From assembly GCF_002583555.1 (NCBI RefSeq), contig NZ_BEGX01000057.1, positions 154,915 through 204,376 on the forward strand: DNA of 49,462 nucleotides, in the 5' to 3' direction. This stretch comes from Pseudonocardia sp. N23. Lineage in GTDB: Bacteria > Actinomycetota > Actinomycetes > Mycobacteriales > Pseudonocardiaceae. Position numbers and translations under genes: made by a program. A model generated the notes under the pieces. That model was not told the origin of the DNA and did no database searches. It worked only from the letters and a program-made list of their open reading frames with translations. Of the stretch, positions 18,583-23,658 are shown piece by piece; the first letter of the stretch is position 1; each line of letters opens with the position of its first letter.

Positions 18583-18669
18583 ATGCGCAACAAGCCGCCC
18601 GCAATTCGTCATGTCGTTGCGCCGCATCCACATCGGAGGGAGTTCACGGTGCGCAACAAGAGCTGGTGA
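18583..18669 (+). CDS. Array unit with MRNK start read through into unit 2 (28 residues)
   Basis: ATG CGC AAC AAG begins like a normal unit, with AAGAGGA 8 nt upstream. The Ser-Trp-stop part is replaced by CCG CCC, and the frame stays open for 22 codons until it runs, in frame, through the GTG of unit 2 and ends at its NKSW stop. The product would be MRNKPP...TVRNKSW. It may be a decayed copy or a distinct longer precursor. Confidence 0.45.
   Translation: MRNKPPAIRHVVAPHPHRREFTVRNKSW
18649..18669 (+). CDS. Array unit 2: MRNKSW
   Basis: GTG start, Arg CGC, Ser AGC, Trp-TGA end. GGAGGG at 18635-18640 is 8 nt upstream. First intact hexapeptide copy; nested in frame at the end of the longer ORF from 18583. 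Confidence 0.7.
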   Translation: MRNKSW

Positions 18670-18770
18670 ACGCGAACGGATCCGACCGTCGTCGACGTCG
18701 GACCGGGTACCGCGTCCGACCCCGTCGACACCACGACGAGCGGGCGGCCGCCGCAGGCAGAGGAGTGACC

Positions 18771-18791
18771 GTGCGCAACAAGAGCTGGTGA
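18771..18791 (+). CDS. Array unit 3: MRNKSW
   Basis: GTG start, Ser AGC, stop TGA. AGAGGAG lies 5 nt upstream. The 122-bp distance from unit 2 is about twice the usual period, so a unit may have been lost between them. Confidence 0.75.
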   Translation: MRNKSW

Positions 18792-18835
18792 GACCTGCCG
18801 ACGCCCACCCCGACCGACAGCCGAAGGAGGACGCA

Positions 18836-18856
18836 GTGCGCAACAAGTCCTGGTGA
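18836..18856 (+). CDS. Array unit 4: MRNKSW
   Basis: GTG start, Ser encoded by TCC, stop TGA. AAGGAGG at 18824-18830 is 5 nt upstream. Confidence 0.75.
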   Translation: MRNKSW

Positions 18857-18902
18857 CCCCGACCGACAGCCGACCGACCTCCACCGACAGAAGGAGCTCG
18901 CA

Positions 18903-18923
18903 GTGCGCAACAAGAGCTGGTGA
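18903..18923 (+). CDS. Array unit 5: MRNKSW
   Basis: GTG start, Ser AGC, stop TGA. AAGGAG at 18891-18896, 6 nt upstream. Spacer type ending AAGGAGC--GCA, shared with units 9, 13, 17 and 20. Confidence 0.75.
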   Translation: MRNKSW

Positions 18924-18963
18924 CCCACCCCCACCCGACGGACCCACCCGGAAGGAGCGCGAC

Positions 18964-18984
18964 GTGAGCAACAAGTCCTGGTGA
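18964..18984 (+). CDS. Array unit 6: MSNKSW
   Basis: GTG start; second residue Ser (AGC) instead of Arg; Ser5 TCC; stop TGA. AAGGAG at 18952-18957, 6 nt upstream. Confidence 0.75.
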   Translation: MSNKSW

Positions 18985-19029
18985 CACCACCGCAGACCGG
19001 ACCGGACCGGACCACGAGGAGGAGGACCC

Positions 19030-19050
19030 GTGAGCAACAAGAGCTGGTGA
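19030..19050 (+). CDS. Array unit 7: MSNKSW
   Basis: GTG start, second residue Ser, Ser5 AGC, stop TGA. Strong AGGAGGAGG ends 4 nt upstream. Confidence 0.75.
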   Translation: MSNKSW

Positions 19051-19091
19051 TCCGCCCGTCACCCGACCAACGAGCAGGAAGGACCCGCCCG

Positions 19092-19112
19092 ATGCGCAAC
19101 AAGTCCTGGTGA
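19092..19112 (+). CDS. Array unit 8: MRNKSW
   Basis: ATG start, Ser TCC, stop TGA. AGGAAGGA lies 8 nt upstream. Spacer GAGCAGGAAGGAC-CGCCCG is shared with units 11 and 22, all of which use ATG. Confidence 0.75.
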   Translation: MRNKSW

Positions 19113-19160
19113 CACCCACCGCCCGGCCACCCGACCGACCGACCGACCGAAGGAGCCGTA

Positions 19161-19181
19161 ATGCGCAACAAGAGCTGGTGA
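19161..19181 (+). CDS. Array unit 9: MRNKSW
   Basis: ATG start, Ser AGC, stop TGA. AAGGAG lies 5 nt upstream after a run of four CCGA repeats. First of the 237-bp-spaced set 9, 13, 17. Confidence 0.75.
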   Translation: MRNKSW

Positions 19182-19219
19182 CCCGCCAACCCGACCACCC
19201 GAGCCGAGAGGAGCACGAC

Positions 19220-19240
19220 GTGCGCAACAAGTCCTGGTGA
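19220..19240 (+). CDS. Array unit 10: MRNKSW
   Basis: GTG start, Ser TCC, stop TGA. GAGAGGAG lies 6 nt upstream; the leader GAGAGGAGCACG is shared with units 14 and 19. Confidence 0.75.
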   Translation: MRNKSW

Positions 19241-19281
19241 CCCGCCCACGACCCGACCACCCGAGCAGGAAGGACCGCCCG

Positions 19282-19302
19282 ATGAGCAACAAGTCCTGGT
19301 GA
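19282..19302 (+). CDS. Array unit 11: MSNKSW
   Basis: ATG start, second residue Ser, Ser5 TCC, stop TGA. AGGAAGGA lies 7 nt upstream. Confidence 0.75.
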   Translation: MSNKSW

Positions 19303-19338
19303 CCACAGCCCCGCTGACCCGACGACCGGAGGAGCCCG

Positions 19339-19359
19339 GTGAGCAACAAGTCCTGGTGA
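19339..19359 (+). CDS. Array unit 12: MSNKSW
   Basis: GTG start, second residue Ser, Ser5 TCC, stop TGA. GGAGGAG ends 4 nt upstream. The 19 bp after its stop (CGCCCGACCCGACCGACCG) are identical to those after unit 16. Confidence 0.75.
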   Translation: MSNKSW

Positions 19360-19397
19360 CGCCCGACCCGACCGACCGTCCGACCGAAGGAGCCGCA

Positions 19398-19418
19398 GTG
19401 CGCAACAAGAGCTGGTGA
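19398..19418 (+). CDS. Array unit 13: MRNKSW
   Basis: GTG start, Ser AGC, stop TGA. AAGGAG 5 nt upstream. 237 bp after unit 9 and 237 bp before unit 17. Confidence 0.75.
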   Translation: MRNKSW

Positions 19419-19458
19419 CCCACCTCCACCCGACCGCCCGAGCCGAGAGGAGCACGAC

Positions 19459-19479
19459 GTGCGCAACAAGTCCTGGTGA
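19459..19479 (+). CDS. Array unit 14: MRNKSW
   Basis: GTG start, Ser TCC, stop TGA. GAGAGGAG 6 nt upstream, same leader as unit 10. Confidence 0.75.
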   Translation: MRNKSW

Positions 19480-19514
19480 CCGCCCCCGCCCCATCGACCC
19501 GACGAGGAGGACCC

Positions 19515-19535
19515 GTGAGCAACAAGAGCTGGTGA
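19515..19535 (+). CDS. Array unit 15: MSNKSW
   Basis: GTG start, second residue Ser, Ser5 AGC, stop TGA. GAGGAGG ends 4 nt upstream. Leader matches unit 7. Confidence 0.75.
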   Translation: MSNKSW

Positions 19536-19575
19536 CCCACTCCGACCGATGACCACCACCGATCAGGAGGACCCC

Positions 19576-19596
19576 TTGCGCAACAAGTCCTGGTGA
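19576..19596 (+). CDS. Array unit 16: MRNKSW (TTG start)
   Basis: The only TTG start in the array; Ser TCC, stop TGA. AGGAGG lies 5 nt upstream. That the only deviating first codon is still an accepted initiator supports translation. Confidence 0.75.
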   Translation: MRNKSW

Positions 19597-19634
19597 CGCC
19601 CGACCCGACCGACCGACCGGCAGAAGGGGCCGCA

Positions 19635-19655
19635 GTGCGCAACAAGAGCTGGTGA
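19635..19655 (+). CDS. Array unit 17: MRNKSW
   Basis: GTG start, Ser AGC, stop TGA. The ribosome site is weaker (AAGGGG). 237 bp after unit 13. Confidence 0.7.
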   Translation: MRNKSW

Positions 19656-19693
19656 CCCGCCCCGTCCCACACCCCACGACCCGAGGAGCTCCG

Positions 19694-19714
19694 GTGAGCA
19701 ACAAGTCCTGGTGA
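19694..19714 (+). CDS. Array unit 18: MSNKSW
   Basis: GTG start, second residue Ser, Ser5 TCC, stop TGA. GAGGAG 5 nt upstream. Confidence 0.75.
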   Translation: MSNKSW

Positions 19715-19757
19715 CCACGACCGCCCCCGGTACGGCCCGACCCGAGAGGAGCACGGC

Positions 19758-19778
19758 GTGCGCAACAAGTCCTGGTGA
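19758..19778 (+). CDS. Array unit 19: MRNKSW
   Basis: GTG start, Ser TCC, stop TGA. GAGAGGAG 6 nt upstream, leader type of units 10 and 14. Confidence 0.75.
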   Translation: MRNKSW

Positions 19779-19816
19779 CTCCACAGCCCCTCAGCCCCGC
19801 CGACAGAGGAGCCGCA

Positions 19817-19837
19817 ATGCGCAACAAGAGCTGGTGA
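19817..19837 (+). CDS. Array unit 20: MRNKSW
   Basis: ATG start, Ser AGC, stop TGA. AGAGGAG 5 nt upstream. Confidence 0.75.
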   Translation: MRNKSW

Positions 19838-19882
19838 CCGCCTTCCCGCCCCACCGACCCGCACGAGCCCGAGGAGCACGCG

Positions 19883-19903
19883 ATGCGCAACAAGTCCTGG
19901 TGA
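19883..19903 (+). CDS. Array unit 21: MRNKSW
   Basis: ATG start, Ser TCC, stop TGA. GAGGAG 6 nt upstream. Confidence 0.75.
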   Translation: MRNKSW

Positions 19904-19943
19904 CCCGCCCCCGTCCGACAGCCCGAGCAGGAAGGACCGCCCG

Positions 19944-19964
19944 ATGCGCAACAAGTCCTGGTGA
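19944..19964 (+). CDS. Array unit 22: MRNKSW
   Basis: ATG start, Ser TCC, stop TGA. AGGAAGGA 7 nt upstream, leader shared with units 8 and 11. Confidence 0.75.
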   Translation: MRNKSW

Positions 19965-20017
19965 CCACGCCCGTGACGCCGACCCGACCGACGCACGATC
20001 GCGAGAGGAACGCCGCT

Positions 20018-20038
20018 GTGCGCAACAAGTCCTGGTGA
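20018..20038 (+). CDS. Array unit 23: MRNKSW
   Basis: GTG start, Ser TCC, stop TGA. GAGAGGA about 8 nt upstream. Last intact copy; the next spacer lengthens to 110 bp start to start. Confidence 0.75.
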   Translation: MRNKSW

Positions 20039-20127
20039 CGCGGCCCCCACCACACGTACGACCCCGGCCACACCGTGTCCCGTGCCCGGCGGGACGTCGC
20101 AGGCCGGCGACGAGGAGAGACGCGCTG

Positions 20128-20148
20128 ATGCGCTGCACGAGCCGGTGA
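20128..20148 (+). CDS. Array unit 24: diverged copy, MRCTSR
   Basis: ATG start, six codons, TGA, with GAGGAGAG about 9 nt upstream. It matches the consensus DNA at 17 of 21 positions, but Asn, Lys and Trp have all changed (Cys, Thr, Arg). The ORF length and stop are kept. Probably a decaying edge copy; a separate function cannot be excluded. Confidence 0.5.
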   Translation: MRCTSR

Positions 20149-20164
20149 CCCGGCAGCAGACTCT

Positions 20165-20194
20165 GGGGCGGCGACAGCGAGTGATCGCCGCCCC
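20165..20194 (+). terminator. Strong hairpin after the hexapeptide array
   Basis: A perfect 10-bp stem (GGGGCGGCGA with its complement) and a 10-nt loop, 16 bp after the last array ORF. The trailing TCGTTC is only weakly T-rich, as is usual for actinobacterial terminators. It marks a likely 3' end of the array transcript. Confidence 0.7.
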
Positions 20195-20260
20195 TCGTTC
20201 CGAGGACGACCGCCCGACGCCACGGGAGGCCGCGAGCACCCACCACTGTGGACGGACGGT

Positions 20261-20281
20261 GCGGGCCCACGACGGGCCCGC
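20261..20281 (-). terminator. Hairpin downstream of the MFS transporter gene
   Basis: GCGGGCCC and its complement with loop ACGAC, 45 bp beyond the stop of the minus-strand transporter gene. Probable terminator of that gene, insulating it from the convergent array. Confidence 0.6.
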
Positions 20282-20325
20282 CGACGACAGGTCACCGAGC
20301 GGTCGGCGGTCCCGGGCCGGGCTCG

Positions 20326-21681
20326 TCAGCTCCCGGAGCGGGCCTGGGCGGAACGCCACGCGAGCGCGCCGCCGAGCGCGAGGACCATCCCGACGGCACC
20401 GGCGACAGCAACGGTGTCGGGCGGGCCGATGTGGTCGGCGAGCACGCCGCCGAGGAACACCGTGAGGCCCTGGGCGGCGATCAGGCACGACGCGGCGACG
20501 CCGACGACGCTTCCCCGACGTGCATCGGGTGTGGCGCGCACGAAGAGGGCCTGGGCCTGGACCATGAAGGCCGTCGACAGCGCGCCGGAGACGACCCACA
20601 GCGCGACCGACGTCCACAGGCCCGGGTGCAGGGCGCAGGCCAGGAGTGGCACGCCCGCGAGGACGGCCAGCACGCCGATGAGGCGGGTCCGCACGTGGGC
20701 GGGGACGAAACGTTGGAACACGTAGGCCCCGACGACGCTGCCCGCCGGGTCGGCGGCCATGAGCAGGCCGGTCCCGATGGGGGTGTTCTCGACGGCGGCC
20801 GAGTAGGGCGCGGCGATGGCCTCGGGAACGATGTAGACGGCGACGAGGAGCACCAGCCCGAGCATGGTGCGGCGGACCGGGTCGGCGAGGATCTCGCGGA
20901 TGGCCTCGGCCCCGTCGCGGACGACGGACGTCAGGCGCTGGTCGGCGTCGGCGGAGCGCTCGGGTGCGGGTCGGGCGGGCACGCCCGCCCGCAGCACGAG
21001 CGCGGACACGAGGAAGGTCGCGGCGTTGACCAGCAGCGCGGTCCGTGGGGCGATGGCGACGAGCAGCAGGCCGCCGCCGGCGAAGGCCCCGAGCTGCACG
21101 GCCTGGCCGGTGATCTGGCGGACGGCGAGGCCGCGTTCGTACATCTCCCCCGGCAGCGCGAGTGGGAGCAGAGCGGCCTGGGCGGCGCTGTGCACGGACG
21201 AGAGCAGCACGACGACGACGAGCAGCCCGCACATGACGGTCAGCGGCAGCCCGGGCAGCGCCATGAGGGCGACGAGCACGGTGCGGACGAGGTCGACGGT
21301 CACCATGAGCTCGCGGCGGCGGTAGCGGTCGGCGAGGCCGCCGAGCAGGATTCCGCCGGCGAGGGCGGGCAGGAACGTGAGCGCGTAGACGAGTGCGGAC
21401 CAGCTCGCCGAGTCGGTCTGCTCGTACACGAGGACGGCGAGGGCGAGCCGGGCGAGCTGGTCGCCGACCGCGGAGACGAGCTCGGCGCCCCACAGGCTGC
21501 GGAACTCGCGGCCGGCGAAGACGGAGCGACGCGGAACCTCGGGGGACGGCCCGGCCGGGGCGGACGGGGGGTCTGCGTCGGGCACAGGACCCACGGCAGG
21601 CGAGGGGACCACGGGGGGCGCGGGGACCTCACCGGCGCCGCGACTGTCGTCGCCGGTGTCACCCCCGATCCGGCCCGTCAT
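20326..21681 (-). CDS. MFS transporter
   Basis: A 451-residue membrane protein of the major facilitator family, with about twelve hydrophobic helices. The first core segment is FRSLWGAELVSAVGDQLARLALAVLVYEQT, and the cytoplasmic loop between helices 2 and 3 reads GGLADRYRRRELM, the MFS loop motif. Start 21681 (MTGRIGGDTG) has GGGGAGG about 10 nt upstream; the upstream ATG at 21783 lacks support. The N-terminal 60 residues are Pro/Ala-rich and cytosolic. Substrate unknown. It converges with the hexapeptide array, so a role in exporting its product is possible but unsupported. Confidence 0.88.
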   Translation of the reverse strand: MTGRIGGDTGDDSRGAGEVPAPPVVPSPAVGPVPDADPPSAPAGPSPEVPRRSVFAGREFRSLWGAELVSAVGDQLARLALAVLVYEQTDSASWSALVYALTFLPALAGGILLGGLADRYRRRELMVTVDLVRTVLVALMALPGLPLTVMCGLLVVVVLLSSVHSAAQAALLPLALPGEMYERGLAVRQITGQAVQLGAFAGGGLLLVAIAPRTALLVNAATFLVSALVLRAGVPARPAPERSADADQRLTSVVRDGAEAIREILADPVRRTMLGLVLLVAVYIVPEAIAAPYSAAVENTPIGTGLLMAADPAGSVVGAYVFQRFVPAHVRTRLIGVLAVLAGVPLLACALHPGLWTSVALWVVSGALSTAFMVQAQALFVRATPDARRGSVVGVAASCLIAAQGLTVFLGGVLADHIGPPDTVAVAGAVGMVLALGGALAWRSAQARSGS

Positions 21682-21838
21682 CGCGCGGCGACCTCCCCTA
21701 CGAACCTCCGAACACTGCCGGCCCGACCCGGTCCGGCGATCTTCGCAACCGAGCGTATTCAGCCGAACGCGCCAGGTCAGCACCGGGCTGCGGTCGGGTG
21801 CCGGACGTCACCCCTCTCGGCGACGGCGCGGGCCGTTG

Positions 21839-22471
21839 TCAGCCCGGTGCCGCCCCGACCTCCGCCAGCAGCGGGGCGACGTGCCCGATCTCGTTGACGC
21901 TGCGCACGGTGCGGCGCCCGTCGCGGCCGCAGACGACCCGGGTGATCCCGGCGTAGTCGAGCGGGAACGGCAGCGGCCGCTCGATGCCCAGGACGTGCGC
22001 CAGATAGATGTTGAGCACGCCCGCGTGCGCGACGACGACCGCGGTGCCCTGCCCGGGGTGGGCGGCGACGACGGCCTCGACGGCGGCGACGGCGCGGGCG
22101 CGGAAGGCGTCGACGTCGACGTGCTCGGGCAGCAGCCCCGCGCGCAGCCGGTTCCAGGACGCCGGGTCGAGCCGGGCCATCTCGTGGACGGGGACGTAGT
22201 GCGGGTCGGCGACGTCGTACTCGGCGAGGTCGGCGGTGCGGGCCGGCTGCAGCCCGAGGGCGCCGGCCAGGGGCGCGATGGTCTCGACGGCGCGGGCCAT
22301 GGTGCTGCTGTGGAGGCCGTCGACGACCGTGCCGCCGAGTGCCTCGACCAGCGTCGCGGCCTGGCGGTGACCGAGCTCGGTGAGCCCGGGGTCGGCAGCG
22401 TCGGCGGGAGTGCCGTTGCCGTCGGAGTGGACGCGGTGCGGCAGCGCGTGCCGGACGAGGACCAGCTGCAC
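21839..22471 (-). CDS. Histidine phosphatase (phosphoglycerate mutase-like) family protein
   Basis: A 210-residue enzyme beginning MQLVLVRHALPHRV, where RH is the phosphohistidine motif of the family. The second catalytic His lies in VVVAHAGVLNIYL. Family members act as small-molecule phosphatases or mutases; the substrate cannot be told. Its start is 1 bp after the stop of the HIT-family gene, so they are co-translated. Confidence 0.85.
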   Translation of the reverse strand: MQLVLVRHALPHRVHSDGNGTPADAADPGLTELGHRQAATLVEALGGTVVDGLHSSTMARAVETIAPLAGALGLQPARTADLAEYDVADPHYVPVHEMARLDPASWNRLRAGLLPEHVDVDAFRARAVAAVEAVVAAHPGQGTAVVVAHAGVLNIYLAHVLGIERPLPFPLDYAGITRVVCGRDGRRTVRSVNEIGHVAPLLAEVGAAPG

Positions 22472-22472
22472 G

Positions 22473-22901
22473 TCAGGCGTCGGGGACGTGGGCGCCGTGC
22501 CCGGCGTCGCGCAGCGCCACGCGCAGGGCGTCGGCGTGGGCGTCCTGTTCGGCGTCGTCGACGGTCTTCGCGGCGTTGGCGAAGTCGAACGCCGCCATGT
22601 CCCAGGCCGGGAACACGTGCACGTGCAGGTGCGGGACCTCGAACCCGGCGACGAGCAGGCCGACGCGCGGCGGGTTCGACACCGTCCGCACCGCGTTGCC
22701 GATGACGTGTGAGACCGCGGTCAGGTGGGCGATGAGGCCGGACTGGGCGTCGACCCAGTGGTCGACCTCCGCGCGCGGCACGACCAGGGTGTGGCCGGGC
22801 CCGAGCGGGTTGATCGACAGGAAGCCGACGCACGTGTCGTCGGACCAGACGAACCGGCCGGGCAGCTCGCCGTCGATGATCTTCGTGAAGAGGGTGCTCA
22901 T
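22473..22901 (-). CDS. HIT family nucleotide hydrolase
   Basis: About 142 residues. Start at 22901 (MSTLFTKIIDGELPGRFVW), the conserved beginning of HIT proteins; GTG 22913 would add four residues. The histidine triad is HLHVHVFP (HxHxHxx), preceded by NPLGPGHTLVVPRAEVDHW. HIT proteins hydrolyse nucleotide phosphoramidates or dinucleoside polyphosphates. It forms a two-gene unit with the histidine phosphatase. Confidence 0.9.
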   Translation of the reverse strand: MSTLFTKIIDGELPGRFVWSDDTCVGFLSINPLGPGHTLVVPRAEVDHWVDAQSGLIAHLTAVSHVIGNAVRTVSNPPRVGLLVAGFEVPHLHVHVFPAWDMAAFDFANAAKTVDDAEQDAHADALRVALRDAGHGAHVPDA

Positions 22902-23001
22902 CGCCGCGAACACTACCCGGCGCGGCGGTGCCGATCACCTCGTGACGCGGCGGCCGCCCGACCGTGGGCAGGAGACCGTGGGCAGCCCCTATGGTCGGGG
23001 C

Positions 23002-23466
23002 ATGCCGCGCACGATCGCCACGAACACCCGCGTCGCCCTCGACGGCCTCCTCGACTTCGTCCGCCCCCGCCACCGGTTCGTGCTGGTCACGACCCGTGCC
23101 GACGGGTCACCGCAGCTGTCCCCGGTGACCGGCGGGGTCGACGGGCAGGGCCGGCTCGTCGTCGCCACCTATCCGGAGCGTGCGAAGTCGGTCAACGTCG
23201 CGCGGACCGGCCGGGCGTCGGTGATGGTGTTGTCGGAGGAGTTCAACGGCGCGTGGGTGCAGGTCGACGGCGACGCCGAGCTGGTGACGCTGCCGGACGC
23301 GGTGGAACCGCTCGTCGAGTACTTCCGTGTGATCTCGGGCGAACACTCGGACTGGGACGAGTACCGCGCCGCGATGACCGCGCAGGGGAAGGCGCTGATC
23401 AGGGTCACGCCCACGCGCTGGGGCCCGATCGCGACGGGTGGTTTCCCGGCCCGGCTCGCCGGCTGA
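23002..23466 (+). CDS. PPOX-class F420-dependent oxidoreductase-like protein
   Basis: A 154-residue split-barrel flavin/deazaflavin protein. ADGSPQLSPVTGGVDGQGRLVVATYPERAKSVNV and RASVMVLSEEFNGAWVQVDGDAEL are typical of the PPOX family F420-dependent enzymes of actinobacteria. The C-terminus LIRVTPTRWGPIATGGFPARL is also characteristic. Substrate unknown; cofactor F420 is expected from family knowledge. It lies divergently from the HIT gene, with a short intergenic gap of about 100 bp. Confidence 0.85.
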   Translation: MPRTIATNTRVALDGLLDFVRPRHRFVLVTTRADGSPQLSPVTGGVDGQGRLVVATYPERAKSVNVARTGRASVMVLSEEFNGAWVQVDGDAELVTLPDAVEPLVEYFRVISGEHSDWDEYRAAMTAQGKALIRVTPTRWGPIATGGFPARLAG

Positions 23467-23658
23467 TCCGCCCGCGGGGCGGTCGCAGGGCGGGCGGGGT
23501 GTCGGTGCGCCCGGGTAGCGTGTCCGCGGGCGTCCAGACCCTCCCCGCCCATGGATTTCGGTCCACCCCGGTCGCTCCCGCGTGCCCGGCCGGCGGACCG
23601 GGTTGCGGGTCATCAGACCGATTCGAGAGTCCGGCCGTGGCCGGGGAACGAGGAGCAC

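Larger units (their letters stand above)
18320..20148 (+). repeat. Tandem array of hexapeptide mini-ORFs, M(R/S)NKSW-stop
   Basis: The array contains 22 intact ORFs encoding a six-residue peptide (16 MRNKSW, 6 MSNKSW), one extended copy (MRNKSWH), one truncated-motif copy (18583) and one diverged last copy (MRCTSR). Nearly all have a clear purine-rich Shine-Dalgarno site 4-9 nt upstream (weak AAGGGG at 19635). Starts are 15 GTG, 6 ATG, 1 TTG; the Ser codon is TCC in 13 and AGC in 9; Asn-Lys and Trp-TGA never change in the 22. Start-to-start distances are mostly 56-74 bp and not multiples of three, so units are translated independently. Spacers carry CCGACCGA-type repeats and fall into a few related types that recur about every 237 bp, as expected from block duplications. 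A palindrome precedes and a hairpin follows the array. Function unknown; no similar described family comes to mind. Confidence 0.9.

Noticed and set aside
18240..18856. Plus-strand ORFs of 112 and 154 residues overlapping array units 1-4
   Set aside because: Composition is Arg/Pro/Thr-rich without domain character, and they would override the conserved mini-ORFs and their ribosome sites.
18649..20038. Tryptophan attenuator leader peptides for the trp genes
   Set aside because: The trp genes lie about 20 kb away on the other strand, each unit has only one Trp codon, and more than twenty leaders in tandem with no structural gene behind them would be unprecedented.
18320..20148. CRISPR array (21-bp repeats about every 61 bp)
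   Set aside because: The spacing resembles CRISPR, but the repeat is an ORF with silent codon changes, the spacers are related to each other and carry ribosome sites, and there are no cas genes.
20128..20148. Calling the last array copy a functional hexapeptide identical to the others
   Set aside because: It encodes MRCTSR, losing three of the four otherwise invariant residues, so it is listed as diverged.
18274..21493. Long reverse-strand ORFs of 673 and 949 residues over the array
   Set aside because: They are shadows: absence of stops results from the GC-rich repeats, their peptide repeats change phase at each unit, and they run into the MFS gene in the wrong frame.
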